From positions 27,039,913 to 27,103,912 of the forward strand of contig CM068547.1 in NCBI GenBank assembly GCA_035048495.1: DNA of 64,000 nt, read 5' to 3'. Positions 25,901 through 36,770 of this stretch are shown here, in pieces. The stretch is from Euptelea pleiosperma (taxonomy: Eukaryota > Streptophyta > Magnoliopsida > Ranunculales > Eupteleaceae). The notes under the pieces are model-generated. The model saw only the letters and a program-made list of their open reading frames with translations, was not told the origin of the DNA and made no database searches. Numbering within the stretch: the first letter of the stretch is position 1; each line of letters starts with the position of its first letter. The position numbers were made by a program, and so were the translations under genes.

Positions 25901-28900
25901 ACCACTTCTCCCACAAATAGCATACCAACCACAGCCTAAAATCTTCCAGAACATTCATTGTGGTATTGGTGCCGTATATGGAACCACTTCTCAAGTGCAT
26001 AAATATATTTTTTCACTATAGTCAATGGGCAAATGAGCTAGTCAAAAGTCAACTGGTGGACTGTTATGGACTGGGGTATAGGGACTACGGTGAGTCTTGG
26101 GTTTGGTAATAGGTGATCTAATGAGTTAGATTTCTTGGAAAGGTCATTATATATGTGGGCTCACTTAAGTTGGAGCTTGAGAACAATTTAAGCCCAAGTA
26201 GTAATAGAGAAGGCCCAATTGTAATGCTTTAAAGCCCCCAAATAACACAAGGGATCGTCTTCAAATAACCAAGTTGGATCTCTTAAGGTGGCTTGATGAA
26301 GGCACGACTGACAACAAAAAATAGAAGACTTACCAAAGTGAAGAGAAAATTCTGGTGATAATAATAGACCACAACGGCAATGGTGAGGTGGAAATCCAAT
26401 AGCTAGCTACTCCATCGGATTGATGGCGACAACTCCTGACAACCCAAATTTTTGAAGCTTTGATTTAGAAAACGAAGCCCCAACTATGACGAGCGTCCAA
26501 TGAGACAACGCGATGGCAGTTCAATGATCGAGGTGGTTGCATTTAGTGTGCTCGAGACGGTGGCAACAGTGATGTACGGTAGGCAAAGAGTCTTCAATTC
26601 CATGCCGATAATCTTCAATTCCTTATGTGGGCAATATGGTGATAGCTTGCTCGATGGGCTTCCTTGCCGATAAAGGTCGGGTCCTTCGGCGTTTACTCCC
26701 TTTCGTTATGATTTGGACGGTATAGAAGGAAAGGAATGCACAGATTTTTGACGAGCAAGAATCTTCAATTCTTGAGTTGGTCCTGAAAGTCAAGGCGTTG
26801 ATGTTTCTCTAGTCCTCTATCAATCCAGAGTTTAAACGATGTTTTTTTTTTAGTCCTTCGTTTTTAGATGGGAGGATCTTTTAGGGATTTCTTTTCCCTC
26901 TATTTAAAGGGAGGAATCTGCCTCTTTTAGTTTCTTCTTGGGATTTGTCCATGTTTGATGAAATATACTATTTGTCAAAAAAAATGTACGGTTGGCAAAG
27001 TGATGTAGACGGCAATGAAAGTGGCAAAAATCCCACAACGACAAAGGTCATAATTCAGCTTTAATACCAAATTGACAACGAACGAGATAAAAACGATGGA
27101 ATCGCTACACCCGAAGGAAGCTTTACTTGGTTGAAGAATCGCTCTTCAAAAATTAGGATTTCACACCCTAAGCAATAAATTTTATTTAAATCAAAATCCA
27201 AAAAAGTGAAGAGTTTCTCCCTTTTACATCATATTTATAAATCTAAATTCCTACTTCATTTAAAATTCCTTTTTCTGAAACAAATAACTTTCCTAATCCT
27301 TTTCTAAAAACATAAACGAAGTCCTAATCAAACTAAACAATCCTAAATAAATTTTAATTAAAAATAAACCTAATGAACTAATCTGTGTTTGTCGCTGGAC
27401 AGTAAGAGTCTGTGCTGCATCACTGTTACTTATCAAAAAGAAAAAAAAAGGGGGGCAAACAAGCTCCGCTTGTAGGGGCAGGCCCCCCTCACCCAACCCA
27501 GGCAAGGTTAGGGAAAATCATTGTTCACTCTAAGAGAAAAATCGATGTTTGATCATCTACTCGATGGAAAATGACTACTTCGATTCAATGTGGTGCAATG
27601 TTCTTCAAATAAATCAGCCATACTCTATTGAGAAGACCTAATGTGAGTGGAGAGGGGACCGTGATGCTTACACTTTTATAAATGAAGAGTAAACGAATTG
27701 CCTAAATTTAATGAAGGATTCAAAGGAACAAAGCTAAAGGATAACCTAAATAATTTGTCAATACAATAACTTATTGGATGAAAGGATGTCCTAGTTCCGC
27801 AATCGAGGAGTTTGAGGAAGATAGAAGAAACACTTCATGTGAACATTCAAGCCCCTTAACTTGATGGGGTCAAGTTCTTTAGGGGAACTGATTTTAAGGA
27901 AGCCATGTAGGAAGAAGAAAGGGATGAAAAATATACCCATAGTGGGCCCATTCTAAGTAGTTACTGTTTCTAGAGAACTGTAGCAACAATGTTTAGAAAA
28001 TCATGTCCAAAAATTCCAAGCAACTATTTATTGTCTAGGTTAATTTAGATTTGTTTGCAAGTTGAGGTCGGGTGTAGGTAGGAGTTATGTCCTTTTCTAG
28101 TTTCTTTAGTTTTCAGCTAGTAGTTTTACTTTACTAAGTTTTAATTTTAGTAACTTTAGGTTGGGAAAGTCTTTTCAATAAAATCAAAAGGTAGGAGTTT
28201 TGAAAGGCATGAGATTTTTGAAAGTAATTGGTTTGATATGCCAAAGTAAATCAAAGTTTGATTCCAGGCAGAAGATGTAAGGGCTGCTGTCAGTACATAT
28301 ATTTAAAGTCAAGTAATTTATCTCACTTGGATGATTGAAATTGTTTGTTTGGGTTTGAAGCTTGTGTTGACTTGTGAGGTGCTGGTTCCTCTCTCAATTG
28401 TGTGTTGCTTCATTGTGAAGGTTTCTTCAAATTTTTAAGTTGTGATACCAACATTCCTATGCTATTCTCCTTTTACTTCCCTTATTTTCTTCTAGTCCTT
28501 CTCCATTTCTTCATATTCTGTCCAACCATATACCCTGTCAATATTCATAACCTATTTTAAACTTCAAAACCCTTAAATTCTCACCCCTTGGACAACTTAC
28601 TCCTCAAACCTAACCCAAAATTCGACTCCTTCAAACATTTAAAATGCCTTACATTTTTTTGATTGTGGGACTATTTGAGACTGTCCAAGATCGCCCACGA
28701 TGCACGTAGCTTGTCCAACACTATCGTGTATAGGCACCCGGTTCTATAATGTATAGGCATTTGGGCTACTTTATTTTAGCCTTATGTGAGCATGCGTAAG
28801 CCACGCATGAGTCTTTGTCAAGTGATGACTGCCTATGTTGCACTCTCTATAAAACTGTCAACAACACTATAAGGCATTACGTACGCCTTCCAGTAGTACC

Positions 28901-30625
28901 TTTCAGGCCGCTTTTGTCTAGGGCTCCAAATTACCCTCTAAGATTGCCTTCTTTTTGTGGACTGCTTCATTGGATAAGCTTTTGACGGTGAATTATCTGA
29001 TCTCTAGAAGGATGATTATCATCGACTTTTGTTCGATGTTCAAGCATAGCAGGGAGTTTGTTAACCACTTCCTTTTGCGTTAGGATGAGGTGAGAAGAGT
29101 CTGGACTTTGTTTCTAGCAGAATTCGGGATACCTTGGGTGATGTCGAGTTCTGTGTTAAATCTGGTTGCTAATTGGCACTCGTATGCTTTCTCTTCTAGA
29201 GGGTGAGTATGGTGGAGAATGCTCCCATTCGCGATCTGTTGGGGACTCTGGAAGGAGAGGAATCACACAGTATTTGAAGGCAAGGAGGATGAGATAGCCA
29301 ATATCATTCTCAACATCTAGGGCTTTATCTACTTGTGGTCTAAATCCTTTATCCAGTGTAGAGGCCTCTTCTTTGAGGACTTTGTGTTTCTTCGTTTTGC
29401 GCCCTTTGCTCTTGTTGTGGTTGTTTTCTTGTTCTTTGCAGGTGATCTCGACCTCTTAGGCTTGCATTGTAACCGTTTTGGGCTTTTTGCCTCCTAAAAA
29501 ATTCTACAGTTATCAAAAAAAAAACTTCCAAAGGATAAATCCTAAGGCTAATACTTATCAAAAAAATAAATAAATCATAGGGCTAAGCATGCAAAGCTAA
29601 CTATTTCAATTATGCTAGCCACCTACACACCTCATTGAATGTAGCAATCCAAAAGAGTGGTGAATTGAAAGAAAGTTGTGCATGTTTACTCCGAGTTTCT
29701 AAGTGGCAGTATCATAACACCACAAGTCAAAGACCCGTTAAGTTCATGGCATTACCTAAAAAAAAGTTCTAATCAAATTGGATGGCATAGCATCACCAAA
29801 GGGAAATGTTGGATTTGGATATTCTTAAGAATATCTAAATAGTTAAAGTTGCAATACAATTAGGGGTCATTTGGAATTTTTCTTTTCTTTTTTTTTTTTT
29901 TTTTTTCGGTAATCGGGGCATTTGAATTTTGGATGGACCTGAACAACGCAGTTTGTGGTATTTTTGAATGTGAGCCAAACAGAGATTTGGGATTCTGTCT
30001 GTTTGAAACCAGCCCCCTTTGTGACCCTTAATCCGCACCACCCGTAAAACAACCCCAAACTAGCTTTGCCACCATTATAGTGAAAGGTGTTTTTCTCCAT
30101 CAATGTCTTCCTACCTATTTCGTTTGTGATATTCAGAATTGCGCCCATTAAGGTCGCCCTTAGGATTCAGCGAAAAGATTCGGAAAACTAGGGTTTGAAA
30201 TTACACCAATTGCAGATGGTTCTTAAGGTCTGCTAGGGCATCCTCAACGCACACGCCGAAATATTATTCTAATAGCATCTTAAGAAGAACCCGTAAAAGG
30301 GAACCTTTTTGGGTTTTCAGAGCTTTGTTGGTTTGTTTTTCTTTGTTCTTCGTTTTAGGGTTTCAAGGGTGTGTGAAAGGGGGAAAAAAACGAACCTGGA
30401 ACGAGCGACGTTGCCGCACTGTGAACACTTGGGCTTGTTGAGGCCGCGTAGGTTCTTCGGTGCGTCGCGCTGAGGCGTGGTGACGCCGTTGGTGGTGGTG
30501 GGGATGGTGGGGATGGCAGTGGTCGCAGCTGTGCTGGTGGAATTGATGTTGGTGGGAGTGGTCGCAACGGTGGTGGTGGTAGTGTCGGTGCTGTTGTTGC
30601 TGGGAGCTGGTGATGATGCCGCCAT
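13972..30625 (-). CDS. SHI/LRP1-type zinc-finger protein, five exons, 396 aa
   Basis: Minus-strand gene assembled from splice signals. Exons: 30396-30625, 16399-16460, 15659-15749, 14783-14873, 13972-14688. All four introns are GT/AG with phases that join; the CDS is 1191 bases with the stop. Residues about 65-100, encoded by exons 1 and 2, carry C-x2-C-x7-C-x4-C-x2-CC-x6-C-x2-H, the exact spacing of the SHI/LRP1 family zinc finger. Before it lies a low-complexity Ser/Thr/Asn-rich stretch of about 50 residues. After it come a Ser-rich linker, a basic Arg-rich patch (exon 4), and a long polar, helical-looking C-terminal part (exon 5) containing an INQWRF motif. I see no IGGH-type domain, so this is not a typical SHI transcription factor. 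DNA or protein binding in the nucleus is inference only. The start is the first ATG of the exon 1 frame. Confidence 0.8.
16990..17643 (+). mobile_element. LINE 3' end remnant
   Basis: A plus-strand frame, broken by stops and frameshifts, encodes a CWNIWKE-type motif (about 17350-17380). This is the conserved tail of the zinc-binding domain that follows reverse transcriptase in plant L1-like LINEs. The end TTATTGTCAAAAAA at about 17630-17643 fits a LINE tail. It is antisense to the host gene. Confidence 0.5.
18800..21133. mobile_element. Solo LTR of a Ty3/gypsy-type element, 2.33 kb
   Basis: The stretch starts TGTAATGCC and ends GGGCGTGACA, the usual form of plant chromovirus-type LTRs (TGTAAC...GTGACA). 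It is flanked by near-identical 5-bp repeats CATTG (18795-18799) and CATTA (21134-21138). No internal domain, primer-binding site or partner LTR is found, so it is best read as a solo LTR left by LTR-LTR recombination. A second GGGGTGTGACA at about 20152 leaves some doubt about nesting. Confidence 0.5.
21356..21569. mobile_element. hAT-type MITE, 214 bp, with perfect 8-bp TSD
   Basis: The termini CATGGTTCTC and GAAACCATG are inverted. The TSD GCCCCTCC is perfect on both sides (21348-21355, 21570-21577). The interior is built of short CGAAAC/GTTTCG motifs in both orientations. It is non-coding and belongs to a different family from the AACGG-rich hAT MITEs elsewhere in the window. Confidence 0.8.
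23100..24090 (-). pseudogene. Degraded Ty3/gypsy gag-protease fragment
   Basis: On the minus strand, reading from 24090 downward, there is a gag-like stretch, then a CCHC zinc knuckle with the pattern C-x2-C-x4-H-x4-C interrupted by a stop (about 23755-23715). An open stretch (23100-23588) follows that resembles the retropepsin region of chromoviruses: IDTSSEGN stands where the catalytic D-(T/S)-G is expected, and ILGRD and a YSF motif come later. Several stops and frameshifts show it is dead. No reverse transcriptase follows. It lies in the sense direction of the host gene. Confidence 0.6.
24462..25854. mobile_element. Harbinger/Tourist-like element, 1.39 kb
   Basis: The left end AGGCGTGTTTGGTTAG and right end CTAACAACCACAGCC are imperfect inverted repeats, flanked by TAA on both sides (24459-24461, 25855-25857). 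No transposase frame is visible. Its interior includes a foldback MITE arm (about 25140-25300) and the 70-bp minisatellite. Confidence 0.5.
25284..25590. repeat. Minisatellite, about 70-bp unit, 4-5 copies
   Basis: The unit contains AGTGGGCCCAAAAAGGTGTGCC, ATATTGGTAGATATACGAG and GGTCCCAACATTCA. It is repeated in register at about 25284, 25353, 25423, 25490 and 25558, with a few percent divergence. The first unit is derived from the right arm of a foldback MITE, so the array grew from a transposon end. Confidence 0.8.
25829..25992. repeat. Tandem duplication, 82-bp unit
   Basis: 25829-25910 and 25911-25992 are nearly identical. The first copy contains the right terminus of the 24462-25854 element, so part of the flank was duplicated after that insertion. 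Confidence 0.8.
26600..26986 (+). mobile_element. LINE 3' end remnant
   Basis: A broken plus-strand frame encodes a KERNAQIFDEQESS-type motif, matching the WxxWKERN end of the LINE zinc-binding domain. A non-coding tail ending TTTGTCAAAAAAAA follows at about 26973-26986. It is antisense to the host gene. Confidence 0.5.
28915..29527 (+). mobile_element. LINE ORF2 C-terminal remnant with tail
   Basis: One plus-strand frame with a few stops reads through a zinc-binding domain of the post-reverse-transcriptase type: a KIAFFLW motif near 28940, then CWGLWKERN near 29245. The non-coding end finishes TTATCAAAAAAAAA at about 29511-29524. It is 5'-truncated and antisense to the host gene. Confidence 0.6.
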
Positions 30626-30835
30626 TTTTTCTCTCTGTTTCTCGGAAATCTATCAAAAATTCGGAACACCTCAATTAATCTTCGGTTCGGCTGAACTTGT
30701 TACAGATTGATCCAGCCTCGGTTTCTCTGCATGGAGCTCTCTAAGATGGTCTTTGAGATTTGTGTGGTGTGAATCTTAACGACAATGACTTCTATGGACG
30801 GTGACGACAAATTGCTATAATGCTATCTATCTATT

Positions 30836-31165
30836 ACTAGGGAACGCCACGTGCGATGATGCACTTGCACCTTACACATGGAAGCACCTTATATGTGGCA
30901 CACTCACAGAGATCACTGAACGTATAGCTGTTTGGCCCATCTCTAGATGGATCTATACGCAAATAATCAGCCTGATTAGTGGTTTTTAAGGATTTGATTG
31001 GAGTCGTTTTCATGGGTTGATTTTAAGCATTATTTGGTGTACTCATATACAAAGGTTTGAAATCACTAATCAGACCTGATATTTGGTATCTAGGTCCACC
31101 TAGGAATGGGACAAACATCCATAAGGTCAGTGGTCACTAAGAGTGTGCCACGTGGCTTATAATAT
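30836..31165. mobile_element. Foldback MITE with G-box terminus
   Basis: Arms such as GGTCAGTG, CCATCCATAAGG and AATCAGCCTGATTAGTG pair left to right around a short centre. The right arm carries GCCACGTGGC (CACGTG at 31149-31154). It is the closest relative of the copy at 36390-36770; both begin with a GCCAYGTGCGATG block. Confidence 0.6.
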
Positions 31166-31350
31166 TGTCCTCGACGTGGGCGTACCAGACAACCTGAACT
31201 GTAAAAGGACATATAATGAGGGAAGGTTTTACCTTTAATTGTGTCACATGGGTGGCAACACTGGTTATTGCTTTATAATAGTATAGATTTATTACTACTT
31301 TAAAGCCCAAACTGCCTTGGGGCACGCCCTTCACATGGCGCTCACACGAC

Positions 31351-31735
31351 GCTCATCTATGCACCTTTTAGTTGGAGTAGAACTTGCTGACCGGTGTCGG
31401 TCAAAGTTGATGACCGACTATAATATGAAACCACATGGCACATTCTTAAATGACTGATTGTATCCCTAGTTGGGCCTACAAACCCAAATCAGCCGGTTAG
31501 TGATTTCTAACCTTTGGATCAGAGTACCCCAAATAATGCTTGAAATCTACCATACTCATCTACGCACCTTTTATTTGCAGTAGAACTTGCTGACCGGTGT
31601 TGGTCAGCAAAGTTGATGACCAATCATAATATGAAGCACGTGGCACATCTCTAGGTGAGCCTACAAACCAAAGATTAGTCTATTAGTGATTTCTAACATT
31701 TGGATCTAAGTACCCCAAATAATGCTCGAAATCCA
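31351..31735. repeat. Tandem duplication, about 200-bp unit
   Basis: The block beginning CATCTATGCACCTTTTAG and ending CAAATAATGCTTGAAATC (31351-31550) is repeated at 31556-31735 with scattered differences. It is derived from a foldback MITE arm plus adjacent sequence. Confidence 0.65.
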
Positions 31736-33299
31736 CGTCTAAAAATAAACCATAGAAAAGACACTAATCCAACGAATCGAAATTACTATTCAGGTTGAAT
31801 TTTGGTATGTCAGTCTACCTAGAGATAGGCCCATCCACATGGTTTATTCACACGACGCTCATGCAATCGATACTCACCTGCTCAACTATGACTATGGATT
31901 GCCTATGAGAAAAAAGAAAGATAAAAAAATATAAAAGTAAAAGACAAAAAAAGTTCATTAAGCCTACTCATCCATTATTAAATAAGTGGGATTTAAAAAT
32001 TTATTTGTAATACCCTGAACTTTTTCAAGTTATTTTAGAAAATTTAATTATCGCTTGTTATTAATTTAATGATTATGTATTTAGTAGTAACTTGTACTTA
32101 ATTAAGTAGAACTCGTGTTTTTGCTGTGTGTGTTTGCTAGCAATCTTTTCTTATAGTACTATTAGTTATTTCATTTATTATTGTGGGTAGTTTTATAGTT
32201 CGCAGATTAGTATTTTTGGTTCATTGCTTGCACGTACGTGGGGACAATTTGCAGTGGTAGGAAAGCAATGTTGCTTTTTTTTTTAAATGCAATAAACTTA
32301 AAATATAGATAAATCAATTTTTCTTAATATTTTAAATACCTAGTTAAGAACCTACATGCACTGTGCATAAAGATTCTTAAGCGCATCAAGAAAGTCCATT
32401 TATTAATTTTTATAGAAATAGGTGACAACTACTTTCTGATGTAATTACATCAACTAGACACGGTGGATAAATAGTTGTCCTACGACTCTAATAGACCTAA
32501 TTTAGCCACTCTCTTAGCTAAAATTGTCTAACTGCATGAGGTCGATTATTAGTCTCGCATCGCCCTCTAACTCCACCATGTCTAACTACGTGTCCATTGC
32601 CCACCTAATCTCTTTAGTTGTAGCTTCCCTCAACCTTCTTTGTGAATTGTCCCACTATTGTGAATGATAACATCAATTCCACACAATTCCTCTTGTGACT
32701 TGAAAGAGGCATCAAAATTGATTTGTACTGGCCACTAGGGAGGGACGGTACTACCATTTATCTATTGGTTTTACACTTTTACTTGTGCATTTATGTTTGT
32801 GGTAGGCAATGGGTTAAGCAATTCTTTAGGGTTGGGTGGTTCCTAATGAAACGCTTTATTGCTTTGAATGTACCAGGCAAAGGACGCATAGGTTGTTGTC
32901 CACATCTCTTTCTTTGCATGTCGTATGATGGATGGGTCCAACTTGTTATCCAACCAACAAGACTGATATCATTTGGTTGTGGTTATCCAATCTGACCGCC
33001 AAGGTAGAAGTGGGTGTTCTATTTCCATGAATTGGAAGACCCTTTGGAGTTTTTGTCTAACATGTATCACGTCTTGAACAAATTTTCAAATAAACCTCTA
33101 GATTCTTAGAGTAACTTTCATTATCCAGATTCCTATTGGTTGACTTCTATCACCAATTTAAATTTAGGTCAACTTTGTGTACATTAATTTCACAGAAATG
33201 GTTTCCACTTTTTTTTTGTGATAGTTAGTATAACGGTAACACTCCAAGACCCTTGTGTTATTTGCAAAAAACTGTCTAAAATTGAAAAAATTGACTTAA

Positions 33300-34835
33300 G
33301 GTTACAACAACCGTTATATTTGTAAAGAATATTTTCATATTCTAGTTTGACAAAGATTCTGTGTCACATAAAACATTTATGTAACCTTTCCTACGAATAC
33401 CAATGTAGTGTTGAAGAAGTCGCGATACGCATACTTCGCAGACTACTTGAAGACTAAAAGACAGAGACAGCAAGGATCAGACAGTTGATAACATGAGTCA
33501 TCTGAGTAACTGCCTATTTGTCGGTTATAGATCGTGTACGCTCGCTTAGGAATGTAGTGACTTAGTGGCCATAGGAATAGGTTTAAAATGAATAAAATAT
33601 AATGGTCAAACCTAGTTAATTAATAGACTCGAGTCTAAGTCAAAATTATTGACTTTTGGGAAAGTCCGATCGATTATACTTTTTAGGCCAATCGATTGGA
33701 GACCTCTGTGAAGTCGATTGGACTCTATGAGATAGAACTTAATTGAAGACCAATCGATTGGAGACCTCTGTGAAATCGATTGGATCTTACGGGACAAAAA
33801 TTTATTTAAGGCCGATCGATTGGATTTAAGAATGAAAAAACCCATTCGTACAAGACCAATCGACTGGACCCAGAGTATAATCGATTGGACTTAGCCCAAT
33901 CTATTGGGCCCAAAGTACAATCGGTTGGACTTCACGCGGATTGAGTCTTTTTTGATCCGAAATTCTAGTTTCCACTTACCCCACTTTTTAAAAGACTCTG
34001 GGCTACGAATTCTATAAATATAAACTATCTTTGGACTTATTAGATACACATTAGAATATAGAGAAGAAAGTTTTATTTATCAAGAGTGTCAATTCAAAGA
34101 GCAAAAAATATTTAGTTCTCATTAATATCTTATGAACTTTTTCTCTTCTTGATCAAAGCAAATAGCTTGATCCATTACTTAGCTTAGGTCTTCCACATAT
34201 ATATTTGACCTAGCAGCCTGAGAGTACCAGCGTGACTCAACACCTTTTGAGTAACTTGGGATTTAGGGTATACTGAATCCTATACCTTCAGCAAAGGCTA
34301 GAGAGTTGAGAATTAAAATCGGAGTGGCTGATCAAAGTTAGGTTTGGGGAGTACCAAACTGAACAAGTGGTGATAAGGCTTCTTGGCTAAGAGGGCGCAC
34401 ATGGATTCGTAGCGTTGATTCAGAGGACGTGGACGCATCAGCAGTAGGCCTTGACTAAGGTTGGAAGCTGCATTTGCAATGGTGCTGCGTAGGTAACATT
34501 TGTTTCGTTTAACTTTTCAGTTAGTGATACTTTCCGTCTGGACGTGGTCTCATGTTTTTCTTGGCTAAGGTTACGTAAAAACTCTTTGTCTTGTGGATGT
34601 TTGATTGTTGTTCCGCTAATTGTATTAATTATATCAAACGACAAAAAGACAATATACCACGGAGGTATATTTTGATTTGAGTCGGTTGTGATAATCATTT
34701 TATCAATCAACTAAGGCATGCGAGTTTATCACCTTACCTTGACCAGTAAACTTGTGAAAAAGTTAGATTAATTTTTGAATACCTAATCACCCCCCTTCTA
34801 GGTATTTCTACTTAGAGAGAACGGACCGGTTATTT
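33300..34835 (+). mobile_element. Insert in copy A, probably LTR-retrotransposon sequence
   Basis: This block is absent from copy B, so it was inserted. It has a TATA-like TATAAATATAA at about 34014, a motif array in the upstream part (33660-33930) and a CACCCCCCTTCTAGG string near the right end. That string resembles sequence often found in plant Ty1/copia LTRs. No reading frame, clear TG/CA termini or TSD was found. Confidence 0.3.
33660..33930. repeat. CCAATCGATTGG motif array
   Basis: About ten copies of ATCGATTGG or one-base variants occur, several as the full palindrome CCAATCGATTGG. A longer unit (CCAATCGATTGGAGACCTC) occurs twice, near 33690 and 33752. Confidence 0.75.
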
Positions 34836-34865
34836 TTTCAATATTGTGCTATTTTATTATGATTC

Positions 34866-35255
34866 CATCTAGAGCTATACCCATTTCTTACATCCAATTC
34901 TTATACCTAGTGGTGGGGCCCACATGGAGATCATGTTGGACAATCCAACCGTATAGTGAGTTGTCATTGCCATAACGATTATCATCATTAGAAACAAGTC
35001 CATTTCGACATTGTTAACTATATACAAAATTGACCTAATTAAAGTTATTGTTCAATTGGATGGTCTGGATTTTTTAAATTAAAGACAATTTTTCATGAGG
35101 TATGAATTCCAAAATGGACTGATTTTTTGTTATGACGGTCAGCACAATGCGCACAACTCATTGTGCTGTTGGATTGTCTAACATGATCTCTATATGGACC
35201 CACCACCGGGTGTAAAAATTGGATGTAAGAAATGAGTTTAGCTCGAGATGGACTT
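34866..35255. mobile_element. Foldback MITE
   Basis: Arms of about 85 bases (CCATCTAGAGCTA, CATTTCTTACATCCAATT, GGTGGTGGGGCCCACATGG, GATCATGTTGGACAATCCAAC) pair with the right end at 35170-35255. It is inserted in copy A and absent from copy B. Confidence 0.65.
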
Positions 35256-35431
35256 TTTTATTATTATGGGTGGTATTTTGAATTCTTATTCAAATATAGT
35301 AAAATAATATTATTTTGACTACGACGTGACATGTATAATAGAGATAGCAGTTTCGTTGTACTATGAAATAGGGATTTAAACATTGGTGAAAGTTTTACTT
35401 AGGCCTTGTAGGGTGACCATATATAAGTTTT

Positions 35432-35917
35432 GAGTAAAACTTTGATGATAGTGGCCTCTCATCGAAGCCCATGATAGCCAATGAGTTATCGGCACATACC
35501 CGAGTGCTTTTTGCCATGTACCCATGTGAGTGTTTTTAAGATTTTTTTAATTTTATGACCGGGCGGTTAGTAACCATCGGCCACAATATAAGCCATGTGG
35601 TACATTTTTGGAGGACATTGACAGTATGGATTGGCCAATCGCTAGGTGGACCTATAAGCCAAAAAATAGTATGATTAGTGATTTCTCGATCTTGTGCCTC
35701 AAACAATGCTCAAATTCACACAGTTAAAATGGGCCAATGAAAATGACTCCAATCCAATGCCTAGAAATCACTAATCAGGCTAATTTTTAGTTTGTAGGTC
35801 CACCTAGCGATTGGCCAAACATCCATACGGTTAATGTCTTCCAAAAATGTGCCACATGACTTGTATTGTGGGCAGTCAAGGGTTATATGATCGTTGGCGG
35901 TCAAGCAAGCTTTACTC
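35432..35917. mobile_element. Mutator-type foldback MITE
   Basis: The left end GAGTAAAACTTTGATG and right end (reverse) GAGTAAAGCTTGCTTG match the termini of the copy at 38969-39381. The arms contain the GATTAGTGATTTCT and CCAATCGCTAGGTGGACCTA motifs of the family. It is absent at the matching point of copy B (about 61800). The TSD is unclear. Confidence 0.6.
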
Positions 35918-36389
35918 AAGATTGTGGTGATGTTTGATATTTACTTGTTAATTTCAAGCTCCACTACCTTCTTGAAATTATTTAAAGGTCCTTTGGTTTT
36001 CTTGCACATTATTGGATGACGTTAGCATCAAAACAATGATCGAGAGAGCATTTCAAGGTTGGCCTAATAATGTTGTATCTAGTGAGGTGTGATCAAATGG
36101 GAAAATGTGGGTGTATTATACAGATCTAGTCAGTCTTAATCGCTCACATGGCATATTACCCGAACAATTACCCGACTTGAGGAGAAAATATTTCTTGTCA
36201 GTTCTTCAAAGTTTGAAGTCTCCTCCCCCAAAATGCCACGTGGTCTAATCTTTTGGATCCATTGACCTTATGGATGTTTGATCAACATCTTTGTGGACTC
36301 ATACACTAAAAATCAGCTTGATTGGTGATATCAAGCAGTTTGATTTTAGCACACAAAAAATCCGAATCTGATAGATATAAATTATCCTA

Positions 36390-36770
36390 CTAAAACTAGG
36401 GGGATGCCATGTGCGATGCACGTGCACCTTACGCGTGGCAGCGCCTTACACATTGCACACTCTTAGAGATCACTGACCGTATAGATGTTTGGCCCATCCC
36501 TAGTTGGACCTACATACCAGAACTCATCCTGATTAGTAATTTCTATCCATTGGATTATACTCTTTTTTATGGTTTATTTTGAACCTTGAATTTCTAGCAG
36601 TATTCGGGGTACTCAGATTCAAAGGTTAGAAATCACTAATCATGCCGATTTTTGTTTCGTAAGTCCATCTAAGGATGGGCCAAACTTCCATATGGTCAGT
36701 ATTCACTAATAGTGTGCCACATGGCTCACACCTTGTGTCCGTCATCAACTTTGATGATGAACACCATCAC
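36390..36770. mobile_element. Foldback MITE
   Basis: It has the same layout as the copy at 30836-31165: a GCCATGTGCGATGCACGTG block, then arms with GATCACTGACCGTATAGATG and the reverse complement near 36690-36730. It sits in the block inserted into copy A. Confidence 0.55.

Larger units (their letters stand above)
16461..30395 (-). other. Intron 1 of the zinc-finger gene, 13.9 kb, transposon-filled
   Basis: The donor is TCCAG|GTTCG and the acceptor CTATGTAG|GTGCCC, with a branch-point-like CTAAC about 18 bases upstream of the acceptor. It divides the zinc-finger coding sequence between its second and third cysteines. It contains a solo LTR, a gypsy gag-protease remnant, three LINE 3' ends, an hAT MITE, a Harbinger-like element and a minisatellite. 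Stretches with nothing recognisable are 17650-18790, 21580-23000, 27000-28900 and 29530-30390. Confidence 0.75.

Noticed and set aside
27410..27510. GC-rich hairpin-like stretch next to TTACTTATCAAAAAG
   Set aside because: It may be a LINE or SINE tail abutting another repeat, but borders and coding traces are missing.
30355..30674. Two other long minus-strand frames (His/Pro-rich, 103-104 codons) overlapping exon 1
   Set aside because: They are shadows of the repetitive ACC/CAC-rich exon 1. Only the frame with the CxxC pair joins exon 2 in phase.
30477..30710. Val/Leu-rich 77-codon plus-strand frame
   Set aside because: It is the antisense of the Thr-rich exon 1.
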